Assembly: GCA_025174535.1 (NCBI GenBank) | Contig: JALBUN010000047.1 | Span: 372,001 to 436,000, forward strand | Source: Cantharellus purpuraceus | Taxonomy: Eukaryota > Basidiomycota > Agaricomycetes > Cantharellales > Hydnaceae | Direction of reading: 5' to 3' | Length of the DNA stretch: 64,000 bases | Shown here: positions 50,863 through 60,179 of the stretch, one piece after another | How the letters are laid out: the number at the start of each line of letters is the position of its first letter | Position numbering within the stretch: position 1 is the first letter of the stretch | Position numbers and translations under genes: made by a program | Notes under the pieces: generated by a model | What the model was told of the DNA's origin: nothing | Database searches by the model: none | The model's input: the letters and a program-made list of their open reading frames with translations, nothing else

Positions 50863-51482
50863 TTATACACTATATTTAACTTCTGATGAAATCTCAATTC
50901 CATATGGTGAACAAGTTGGAACGGGGACTCTGGTATTGGGAGGTTTCTCCGCTGCAAACTCTCTTCCATTGCGAAGGATCTCCATTAAACTGCCTTGGTA
51001 ATTTCCGATAAAAACAAAAATGTCTTTCTGCACGAGCACCTGTACACATAAAGAAAGGTGAGATTCCTTATCGATTCGGGGAAAGTAGATGAGCTTACCC
51101 TTAAGGCACTGACGCACCACGCGGCATCGATGGTGGGTTCCCCTGGAAGACTCTTTATCGGGACAGTTTGGAGATGTTCCTCCAAAATCTGGTGAGTCAC
51201 AGTGGCATCTACCTTCGCCAACAGAACGAGCGCCGCAAGCGGCGGTGTTCGAGCTTGTAGCTGGACATCGCTCTGAAATACCCACTTTATCCCACCTCCC
51301 TTAGCGGGAACATCAACAACATGGTAGCAGACCGTGTCTTGGTCTGTTGCTGCCGGATTTTTCCTCATCCATAATATGGCGTAGTGATAAGGATCACCCT
51401 CGGGTGGAACTTCTGAAGGAGGGAGACAGTACATAGCTAAGTACAGCCGCCTCTTGTTGCTGTTCGCTCTACTTGAGAACAT
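50863..51482 (-). CDS. DUF6914-like protein of unknown function
   Basis: Resembles a family common in Agaricomycetes (DUF6914), recalled by pattern rather than search. The start at 51482 gives MFSSRANSNKRRLYLAMYCL, then DPYHYAILWMRKNPAATDQD and TVCYHVVDVPAKGGGIKWVF. The conserved middle is RTPPLAALVLLAKVDATVTH. One verified intron (GTAAGC to ACAG) joins AAWCVSALR to VLVQKDIFVFIGNYQGSLME. It ends EISSEVKYSV. The N-terminal beta-strand pattern (RRLYLAMY, YHYAILW, YHVVDV) is typical. Function unknown. Just right of it begins the K/S duplication. Confidence 0.7.
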
Positions 51483-52192
51483 GAGGGAGCTCGTGCTGAG
51501 GTGTCGTGAAACGGGGGCGAATGAATTCAGCAGAGTATAATGTTGCACCTTTTATTTTCGTACCCGTGCACTTCCGTGCAGGGAGGCTTTTCTGCATATG
51601 GAAATGTTCTATTCAAGTTCTCCAGGTGTCGACTATCATGATTTCAGGCCACAAGGACTGTCAAAGGGCCTGCTAGAAGCGCAAGAAAGGTGTTGGGGGA
51701 TTCTTTTCGTCTCCCCTGGCATTTCCCGAATTGAAGTGCCATGCTCATGAATGGTGTGGGCTCAAAGAAGTTACTTCTACCCATGTGATCATGTCAAGAC
51801 AAGTGTGTGAATTGTACCAAGAAGACCGGCGTTTTAGGTTACCTCGCATCTGGTGTTCGTGAAACAATAATATTGTTAAGACAAGCTAAACGTGGAATGA
51901 GCAGGCAACACAACAGACCTGGGTAGACAATAAGTTTAAGGAGATAGATAACCTTGTACCAGGCTACTTTGCAACTGGCATGAAAACTTTCGCCGCTCTA
52001 CTAAATCTGGATTGCCTCAAAAGATTGAACAACATCAAGCTTGAATGAACGTCCGTGTCAATGCACGTAGTTCTCTACCACTTAAGTGCTGCACACCGAT
52101 GATAGTGAAGAATTAAGATAGACACTGCTAACAATTCTACAGTGGTAATTGTAGATGTGATGTATGAGATATCTGTATGTGTATACAATATA
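51483..52192. other. intergenic, left flank of K/S duplication
   Basis: This 710-bp region contains the promoter of the DUF6914-like gene and the 3' flank of kinase-like gene K1. No supported gene. Confidence 0.45.
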
Positions 52193-53228
52193 TTATTGAC
52201 CCTCTTCAGCGACAATTAGATGCTTAAAGCTTGGTTTGTAGCCCCATCCGAAAAAATTCTTTAAAACGTACCCTATAGCGCCCTCTTCATCCTCGTTCCA
52301 TTTTGCTCGCTTCCACTGCTCGTCGTCTTCATCCTCTCGTCTGAGACGACATTGCGCAAAGTCTATCATAACCACAGGCCTAGACTCCTTATTGTGAAGC
52401 ACTGCATCCGCATTTGAACCAGCCGACGGGACGATAAAGTTTTCCAGTCGGACATCATGGTTCAAAACACCAGCATCTCCACAAGTGTCGACGATCTCCA
52501 GGCACCTCAGACAAATCTCGTCTGAGAGAGTTTTTGTAGATATGTTCGCCAGGGTTTGACCAGGAATATATTCCAGGAGAATGCCGGGAACTGTGGCATC
52601 GACATTTGCGGCACTGGCCTGCTTGTCGTTGGCAAGAAAACGGACACTCCCATACAGCCTCGGGATGGCATTCCCTTGCAAAGAGGCAAGGCGGTTGTAT
52701 ACATCAACCTCGCAGTCATGGTATGATAATTGAAGAGCAGCCATATAGGCTTCGACCTCCATTGGCGGGTGGTCTTCATCTCTCTCATCCTCGTCAAAGC
52801 GCTTTGCCTGCCATTCAGCGAGACTCCGCATGAAAGACTTGTCGGATGCGAGTGAACGATACTTGGCCTCACTTTCGGGAGTAACTGGGAGGGCTTCATG
52901 GAAGGCACGCACGTCATTTGCACAGCGGCGGTCGTATGCTTTAAGGATCATGAGGTCTGGGAGGGAGGGTATTGGGGTGTCCAGCTTGACCTTGAGGACG
53001 ACAGACACGGTTACTGGGGTAAATGCCTCCACTACGGTGACCGTAACATGAACCATTCCAATATCAGAGACGGTGGAAGAAGGTGGTGTGACCTCGAGAT
53101 GGAACTGAGTACCAACAACGTATGGACTCCTGCGAGATCAGAGTCACTCGCAGACAGCCCTCAGTGAATAACAACAACCATGAGACTTACGTGAAAGGCT
53201 CCGAAATTGCGATCTGTTTTTCCGCCAT
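52193..53228 (-). CDS. atypical protein-kinase-like gene K1
   Basis: Fungal protein-kinase-like fold of unknown target. Two exons, 53228-53191 and 53129-52193, join in frame to 324 residues starting MAEKQIAISEPFT. The intron is 61 nt. The beta-3 Lys is in PDLMILKAYDRR. The catalytic loop reads VLNHDVRLENFIV, keeping Asp and Asn of HRDxxxxN but with Arg where Lys is usual and His-Asp without the preceding Arg. The metal site is VMIDFAQC, so DFA replaces DFG. No glycine-rich loop was seen. An internal ATG (53056) lies within exon 2, but the upstream part (SPYVVGTQFHLEVTPPSSTV) is conserved in K3, so the longer form is preferred. K1 stands head to head with S1. Confidence 0.75.
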
Positions 53229-54565
53229 ATGAGGTTTTGACTGACTGCTTTGATTGGTATTGATCGTTTTCCTGTAGTCCTTTCCTATAAGATACAGCCA
53301 AGGTGGTAGGTGGGTTGTGATTAACGTTCCCGCATATGAAATAAGTGCCCCACATAAATTTATCGTGCATCACGCCCAGACGTTGCACTCAGCCTTAGGT
53401 AGGCCGTGACTTTGTCGCAATATTAGGGCCATAGGTGCAGGGGCGCCGAACTTGACGCCATTGAGGTCATGGAAATAGATGCGGAGGAATACCCTCATGC
53501 TGTAAAAAGGGTAATAGTAATGAATCTGACGCCGTGTCATGCTAGCAGCGCAGGACAGTCGATCAACCAGCGACGTTAAGGAGTTCATTGTGATTCGGTG
53601 CCAAGGCAATAGTCATGCTTTGGCCAGCTGTGAATGGTAGAGCAATTTACAACTCGAAGAATAGGTTTATGCTGCATTCTGCTTGACCTTCCCTTGCCTA
53701 CTCTTTGTTGATGATCAGATTCATCAAGCGCTGAGGATTTACCACAGGTATGATTCTTACGTAATTGCAGATGCGCCCCAACGTTCAACGTACAACTGAG
53801 TCTGGACTTCAGCCTCAAACTTCGAGACTTTAATGGAATCATGGATGAACATCTGTCTTAGCATCCAACCCCTAAGTGCCAGCGACTCGCCTCAATGAAA
53901 TTGCTGGCGAGATATACATCCGACATTACGACTATTGTACTCGTTAACTGCTCAGTGAGGAGTCAGCGAGTAGGGTCTACACTGGCAGGAAAACTGAACC
54001 TTCTGGCTGTTGCTATTCTTGCTCTGCTATCACAACTAGCCCCCTTCCACTTTGACGCCATACACGTCCCAGCGAGAAACGCCCATGTTCCCTGCTAGTG
54101 ACAGCAGTTCACTATTAGGATTCACGGGTTCACTATGGCAGATCATTTATTGTTTGATTATGGCATGTATTGTTCTACAAATATTGCAATGCCTCTTCTA
54201 CCCCACCTCTCGACATTCGCTATTATAACTGGAACGACACTGATGTTCGTCATTGCCATCTTTATTTAATAACCTCGAGCTCGCACTGCAGATTTCGTAT
54301 TTGAAATTTCAGGCATCCGCCATGGATAGGGCTTTGCTGACGTTGGAGTATCGGCTGAGACGACAAGCTGTCCTTCCAAGGCAGAAAGAGAGTTCTTTCC
54401 CTTTGCTCAATTTGATTTCTCGCATCTCTTTTATTATCTGACTCTGGTTACTGCTGGCCTCTGGGAACATATAAAACAGCCCCCATTCTTCGAACACTGA
54501 CAGAAACACCTTCATACGCACTCTAACAAACATCCGAGAACCAAAGTATTTTTCTACCCAGTAAC
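53229..54565. other. K1/S1 divergent spacer, promoter region
   Basis: This 1.34-kb spacer lies between the heads of K1 and S1. It is largely conserved in the second unit (55521-56858) with small insertions and deletions. Nearly identical sequence over the 300 bp next to S1 suggests a conserved promoter. No further gene was recognised. Confidence 0.5.
54470..54476 (+). promoter_or_regulatory. TATA box of S1
   Basis: TATAAAA lies 96 bp upstream of the S1 start codon and is conserved in S2 at the same spacing. Confidence 0.6.
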
Positions 54566-54917
54566 ATGTCTAAAAAAGTATGTGCATGCGTAAATGATCT
54601 GTGCTTTAACCATTGATTGATTGTGGGCATTGCTGCAGGAACTCAAAACCTACTTTGAGAACATGAACTACGCCGACCTCAGTGGAGGTGGCTGGTCTCC
54701 TGCAGCGACATGGTTGCGTGTGCATGGAGACTCCAAGTCCAGCGTCAAAGGCGTTTTCCATATGGAGACCATGCTGTCTTCCAAAGGAGAACATTTGGCC
54801 AAAATAGTGGGGGCTGGCGGAGCTAGCGTTGCCAACGCTGTCGTGGCCGGTACTGGAACTGCAGCACCTACTCTGCCACAAGTCGCGGCGGCATTGAAGG
54901 TTGCTGCTGGAGTATGA
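54566..54917 (+). CDS. orphan small protein S1 (96 aa)
   Basis: Not recognised. Two exons: 54566-54577 encodes only MSKK, and 54639-54917 encodes the remainder, beginning ELKTYFENMNYADLSGGGW. No signal peptide, no membrane helix and no Cys. The middle (TWLRVHGDSKSSVKGVFHME) is followed by a Gly/Ala-rich helical end (GAGGASVANAVVAGTGTAAP, ending LKVAAGV). A close paralogue, S2, lies 2.29 kb downstream. It differs at ENMNYAD, ASVAN and VAGTG; almost every base difference between the copies changes an amino acid. A TATA box lies 96 bp upstream. S1 is head to head with K1 and tail to tail with Kpsi. Confidence 0.7.
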
Positions 54918-54977
54918 GGGGCAGTCGAGTTGAACAATGTTATGCAATTCTAGTAGTTACAATGTATGGTTTGTGTA

Positions 54978-55520
54978 AATATGTTCGCCAGGGTTTGGCC
55001 GGGAATATATTCCAGGAGAATGCCGGAAACTGTGGCATCGGCAATTGCAGCACTGGCTTGCGTGTCGTCCACAGGAAAATGGACACTCCCATGCAGCCTC
55101 GGAATGGCATTCCCTTGCAAAGAGGCAAGGCGGTTGTATACATCAACCTCGCAGTCATGGTATGATGACCGAAGAGCAGCCATATAGGCTTCGACCTCCA
55201 TTGGTGGGTAGTCTTCATTTCTCATCCTCGTCAAAGCGCTTTGCCTGCCATTCAGCGAGACTCCGCATGAAAGACTTGTTGGATGCGAGTGAACGATACT
55301 TGGCCTCACTTTCGGGAGTAACTGGGGAAGCCTTATGGAAGGCATGCATGTCATTTGCACAGGCTGTCGTATGCTTTAAGGATCATGACGTCTGGGAGGG
55401 AGGGTATCGGGGTGCGAGATCAGAGTCACTCGCAGACAGCCCTCAGTGAGATAACAACAGCCCTGAGACTTATGTGAAAGGCTCAGAAATCGCGATCTGT
55501 TTTCCGCCACATGAGATTGA
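54978..55520 (-). pseudogene. kinase-like gene Kpsi, decayed copy
   Basis: Broken copy of K1/K3. It keeps VEAYMAALRSSYHDCEVDVY and GILLEYIPGQTLANIF but ends there, so the catalytic loop and DFA region are absent. A 2-nt deletion near 55218 shifts the frame before PPMEVEAY. The first half of exon 2 (the GTQFHLEV...KLDTPIP part, about 170 bp) is deleted. The start ATG of exon 1 is GTG near 55519. These lesions leave no functional product. It is head to head with S2. Confidence 0.85.
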
Positions 55521-56858
55521 CTGTTTGCTTTGGTTGGTATTGATCGTTTTCCTGTCGTCCTTTCCTATAAGATAAAGCCAAGGTGTTAGGTGGTTGTGAT
55601 TAACGTTCCCGCATATGAAATAGGTGCCCCACATAAATTTATCGTGCATCACGTCCAGAAGTTGCGCTGAGCCTTAGGCAGGCCGTGACTTTGTCGCAAT
55701 TACTGTGCTATCATGACCATAGGCGCAGGGGCGCCGAACTTGACACTTACCGGCCATTGAGGTAACATTGGAAATAAATGTTAAGGAAGACCCCATGCTG
55801 AAAAAAGGGTAATAGTAATGAATCTGACGCCGTATCATTATAGCAGCGCAGGACACTCGATCAACCAGCGACGTTAAGGAGTTCATTGTGAATTCGGTGT
55901 CAAGGCGTTAGTCATGCTTCGACCAGTTGTGAATGGTAGAAGCAATTTACAACTGCCGTTCATGCTGCATCCTGCTTGGCCTTCCCTTGCCTACTCTTTG
56001 TTGATGATCAGATTCATCAAGCGATGGGAATTTACCACAGGTATGATTCTTACGTAATTACTGATGCGCCTCCTGCGTTCAACGTACAACTGAGTCTGGA
56101 CTTCAGCCTCAAACTTCGAGGCCTTAATGGATTTAACATGGATGATATCTTAGCATCCACCCCCAAGTGCCAGTGACTCGCCTCGCCTCAATGTCATTGC
56201 TGGCGAGATATACATCCGACATTACGACTATTGTACTCGTTAACTGCTCAGTGAGGAGTCAGCCCTGAGGGTCTACACTGGAAGAAAAACTGGACCTTCT
56301 AGCCGTTGCTGTTCTTGCTCTGCTATCACAACTAGCCCCCTTCCACTTTGACGCCATACACGTCCCAGCGAGAAACGCCCATGTTCCCTACTGGTGACAG
56401 CAGTTCACTATTAGGATTCACGAGTTCACTATGACAGATCATTTATTGTTTGATTATGGCATGTATTGTTCTACAAATATTGCAATGCCTCTTCTACCCC
56501 ACCTCTCGACATTCGCTATTATAACTGGAACGACACTGATGTTCGTCATTGCCATCTTTATTTAATAACCTCGAGCTCGCACTGCAGATTTCGTATTTGA
56601 AATTTCAGGCATCCGCCATGGATAGGGCCTTGCTGACGTTGGAGTATCGGCTGAGACGACAAGCTGTCCTTCCAAGGCAGAAAGAGAGTTCTTTCCCTTT
56701 GCTTAATTTGATTTCTCGCATCTCTTTTAGTATCTGACTCTACTGCTGGCCTCTGGGAACATATAAAACAGCCCCCATTCTTCGAACACTGAACAGAAAC
56801 ACCTTCATACGCACTCTAACAAACATCCGAGAACCAAAGTGTTTTTCTACCCAGTAAC
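55521..56858. other. Kpsi/S2 divergent spacer
   Basis: Counterpart of 53229-54565, with scattered substitutions and small insertions or deletions. It becomes almost identical towards S2. No further gene recognised. Confidence 0.5.
56762..56768 (+). promoter_or_regulatory. TATA box of S2
   Basis: TATAAAA lies 97 bp upstream of the S2 start codon, at the position conserved from S1. Confidence 0.6.
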
Positions 56859-57210
56859 ATGTCTAAAAAAGTATGTGCATGTGCAAATGATCTGTGCTTT
56901 AACCATTGATTGATTGTGGGCATTGCTGCAGGAACTCAAAACCTACTTTGAGAACATGGTCCACAAGAACCTCAGTGGAGGTGGCTGGTCTCCTGCAGCG
57001 ACATGGTTGCGTGTGCATGGAGACTCCAAGTCCAGCGTCAAAGGCGTTTTCCATATGGAGACCATGCTGTCTTCCAAAGGAGAACATTTGGCCAAAATAG
57101 TGGGGGCTGGCGGGGCTACCGTTGCCGAGGCTGTCGTGAAAGGTACTGGAACTGCAGCACCTACTCTGCCACAAGTCGCGGCGGCATTGAAGGTTGCTGC
57201 TGGAGTATGA
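56859..57210 (+). CDS. orphan small protein S2 (96 aa)
   Basis: Paralogue of S1 with the same exon structure (56859-56870, then 56932-57210). It begins MSKK, then ELKTYFENMVHKNLSGGGW. Seven residues differ from S1: NYAD becomes VHKN, S-to-T and N-to-E in ATVAE, and A-to-K in VKGTG. The change adds positive charge. All other codons are identical apart from one silent GGA-to-GGG. Promoter and TATA box are conserved. Its head-to-head partner is the pseudogene Kpsi and its tail-to-tail neighbour is the intact K3. Function unknown. Confidence 0.7.
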
Positions 57211-57289
57211 GGGGCAGTCGAGTTGAACAATGTTATGCAATTCTAGTGGTTACAATGTATGGATGAGACTGAAATGGTGATATATGGGA

Positions 57290-58280
57290 TATCCGTATGT
57301 GTGTACAATCATCGATCTTCGGCGACAATCATATACTTGAAGCTCGGTTTGTAGTCCCATCCAAATTTTTTCTTTAAAACATACCCTACAGCGCCCTCTT
57401 CATCCTGGCTCCATTTTGCTCGCTTCCACTGCTCGTCGTCTTCATCCTCTCGTCTGAGACGACATTGCGCAAAGTCTATCATAACCACAGGCCTAGACCC
57501 CTTATTGTGAAGCACTGCATCCGCATTTGAACCAGCCGACGGGACGATAAAGTTTTCCAGTCGGACATCATGGTTCAAAACACCAGCATCTCCACAAGTG
57601 TCGACGATCTCCAGGCACCTCAGACAAATTTCGTCTGAGAGAGTTTTTGTAGATATGTTCGCCAGGGTTTGACCAGGAATATATTCCAGGAGAATGCCGG
57701 GAACTGTGGCATCGACATTTGCGGCACTGGCCTGCTTGTCGTTGGCAAGAAAACGGACACTCCCATACAGCCTCGGAATGGCATTCCCTTGCAAAGAGGC
57801 AAGGCGGTTGTATACATCAACCTCGCAGTCATGGTATGATAATTGAAGAGCAGCCATATAGGCTTCGACCTCCATTGGTGGGTGGTCTTCGTCTTTCTCA
57901 TCCTCGTCAAAGCGCTTTGCCTGCCATTCAGCGAGACTCCGCATGAAAGACTTGTCGGATGCGAGTGAACGATACTTGGCCTCACTTTCGGGAGTAACTG
58001 GGAGGGCTTCATGGAAGGCACGCACGTCATTTGCACAGCGGCGGTCGTATGCTTTAAGGATCATGAGGTCTGGGAGGGAGGGTATTGGGGTGTCCAGCTT
58101 GACCTTGAGGACGACAGACACGGTTACTGGGGTAAATGCCTCCACTACGGTGACCGTAACATGGACTATCCCGATTTCAGAGACGGTGGAAGAAGGTGGT
58201 GTGACCTCGAGATGGAACTGAGTACCAACAACGTATGGACCCCTGCGAGATCAGCAGACAGCCCTCAGTGAGAATAACAA
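57290..58280. repeat. tandem duplication unit 3 (K3 only)
   Basis: Third, partial unit. It contains the kinase-like gene only; homology fades upstream of its first exon at about 58300, so the spacer and small gene are missing on this side. Confidence 0.8.
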
Positions 58281-58319
58281 CAGCCATGATGAGATTTACG
58301 TGAAAGACTCCGACGTCAT
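57309..58319 (-). CDS. atypical protein-kinase-like gene K3
   Basis: Close paralogue of K1. Exons 58319-58300 and 58242-57309 join in frame to 317 residues starting MTSESFTGPYVVGTQFHLEV. The core is almost identical to K1, including MILKAYDRR, NHDVRLENFIV and VMIDFAQC. The ends differ: the N-terminal exon is shorter and unlike K1, and the C-terminus has many replacements (KWSQDEEGAVGYVLKKKFGW against KWNEDEEGAIGYVLKNFFGW, ending VAEDR against VAEEGQ). The Met that opens a shorter K1 form is Ile here; this supports the longer spliced start. Intact. Confidence 0.75.
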
Positions 58320-58612
58320 AATCTCCTTTCCTACTATGTAAGGTTCTGTCTGTACTTCGGCTGATTACAGTGATTTGTCGTCTTCCTGAAATACTATTCT
58401 ATAACGGCCTAGGTGGGTTGTGGTCCTTGTGGGGCTGACCTTCCACGCGTCCTGGTCATCAGAGCGGACCTTGAATCACGATCTACCGCTCACGAGAATC
58501 AAGGTGAAGACCATACTACGCATAACTTGAAATGCTACAATAGTACATTGTGGAATGCCTGCTGTACGAATTTCATATTCCGCTTAAACAGCTCATATGA
58601 GTACCGTCGCAA

Positions 58613-59998
58613 TCATCGCCGTGGCAAAGAAGTAGGAGGCGGCATCTGTCCACTACTTCCTTGTGTACGTGTTGCATAGGAACTGTTTATGCGAGTAGCT
58701 GAGGGTGCCCATGAAGCTGTGGTTCCCATCGCTGTTCTAGATCCAAATACAGTGCTCGCTTCCCCTGCTGAAGAATTTTCCCAGGCGAGCAGACCACCCA
58801 AGGGAATATGTTGCACCACGACCCGCTTCCGTAACACCTCCGCCTGTACGAGGTATGAAGTGTTATTTCACCATGTCATGTAGCGCGTGGGGCAGGCGTA
58901 GGGCAGGCGTACCTCGTACATCTTGAACATCCCACTGTTGACCTTGGACCACCGCGCGACACCCTGGGCAATTGAATGTAGCTGCGGCGAGTGTTCATGG
59001 AACGGACCATGCTTGAGATGGTGGATACGCGTGATGGAGAGAGAGTACAAGTCTGATGTGGGGAGCGACGAGTCAAGAATCATGGCGGGTGATACGTCAT
59101 CGCGATCTGCGGAGCCCGAGCAGATGGGTATGGAGTCATGATATGGAGGCAGGAAACGTACCACGAAGCTGTCCGCTTCCGAAGAGGTAACCCAGGAAGC
59201 CGTAGTCATCGAGGCCCCATACGCCATGGCTTCCTGCAGGCTCGAGGCGGTATACATCTTGAAGTTTCCATGCCAAACGCAAGTATCTTGGAGAGTATTA
59301 AATGCGCATTGCATGTGCACAAATATGTGACACACCTCTCAAACACTCGCAGGACGAGTCGGCGTTCTTCATTGGGCTCGGGGGAGAAAAAACGCAGTAA
59401 CGTAAGGCAGAGCAGGAACAGTGCAAAGGCAGTCTCATGCCCCGTTCCGTAGTCAATTCTCTGGAATGATCCAAACGATATCAAGAAATACGGCCGAATA
59501 AGAGGTATGGCGGTGTGGAGCTCAGACGGCAACAAGGCCTGTAAAATAGCTTCGGATCGCTGGAGGAGCAACGACGGGTCAACAGCTTGACAGCAAAGTA
59601 GACGCAATCAAGGAGAACCTCCTCGAGCCTCTTCCCGTATTCCCGAAATGCGAGATTGCCGAAACGTTGCGCTGTGGGGTATGGCGGTATATCGTCGACC
59701 CAGGCAGCGAGCTCATCGAGCGTGTGTAGTGTCCGTGTGATCGCCTGACAGTGGCCGCGCATTGTTCTTTTTCTTCACAGTGGTAGTACTGCATGCTGCC
59801 TACCTCACTGTCCGTGGCAGTGTCTTGCAGCGGAAGACCCCAGCCAGCTACAGACTCATTGAGACGGCGGAGAAAGGTGCCGTAAGTTTGATATCCAGCA
59901 GTGTGCTGCCAAGCCTCCACGTCAGCATCCGTAGATATCCTCATCGTCGGCGGCGACATTCTCTCGAGCACATCTGCGGAAACATGAGGGAGGGCCAT
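58613..59998 (-). CDS. PP2A phosphatase activator PTPA (Rrd family)
   Basis: Peptidyl-prolyl isomerase-like activator of protein phosphatase 2A. The start at 59998 gives [20 protein letters not shown]. The family core follows: [74 protein letters not shown], then [15 protein letters not shown]. Further blocks are [40 protein letters not shown] and [20 protein letters not shown], then [13 protein letters not shown] Ser/Thr-rich tail ends PTSLPRR. About six introns; the frame is open in all blocks inspected. Whether it is the Rrd1 or the Rrd2 type cannot be told. It shares a 181-bp divergent promoter with MEX67. Confidence 0.92.
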
Positions 59999-60157
59999 TT
60001 TGTGGCACAAAAAATATATGACTCCGCCACCTTCGCCTCCGGATAAAGTGACTGTGACTCATGTGACCATCTACCTTTTCTTCCACAACCACGACAACCG
60101 CACCGCACCGCATTGCACCTACTTCTCTTCTTCCACCACAGGTCGTCAGGGAATCCA

Positions 60158-60163
60158 ACGCGT
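60158..60163. promoter_or_regulatory. ACGCGT element in PTPA/MEX67 promoter
   Basis: An MluI-box-like ACGCGT lies 17 bp upstream of the MEX67 ATG, in the short divergent promoter. It resembles the half of the ACGCGACGCG motif found at other starts in this window. Role inferred. Confidence 0.3.
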
Positions 60164-60179
60164 CTCCCTATAATCCACC

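Larger units (their letters stand above)
52541..54960. repeat. tandem duplication unit 1 (K1-S1)
   Basis: Homologous to 54980-57255 and, in its kinase part, to 57290-58280. Anchors are ATGTTCGCCAGGGTTTG at 52542, 54981 and 57655, and the S-gene segments at 54566 and 56859. The unit holds a kinase-like gene on the minus strand, a shared spacer, and a small gene on the plus strand. Confidence 0.85.
54980..57255. repeat. tandem duplication unit 2 (Kpsi-S2)
   Basis: Second unit of the K/S tandem array. Same gene order as unit 1, but the kinase is decayed. The S part and the adjoining promoter are nearly identical to unit 1. Confidence 0.85.

Noticed and set aside
50502..50879. 125-codon open frame on the plus strand as a gene
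   Set aside because: No domain, unlikely composition, and it overlaps the 3' flank of the DUF6914-like gene.
58146..58160. Apparent loss of the K3 start codon (ATG in K1 is ATA in K3)
   Set aside because: The true start is in an upstream exon in both copies; that Met is internal.
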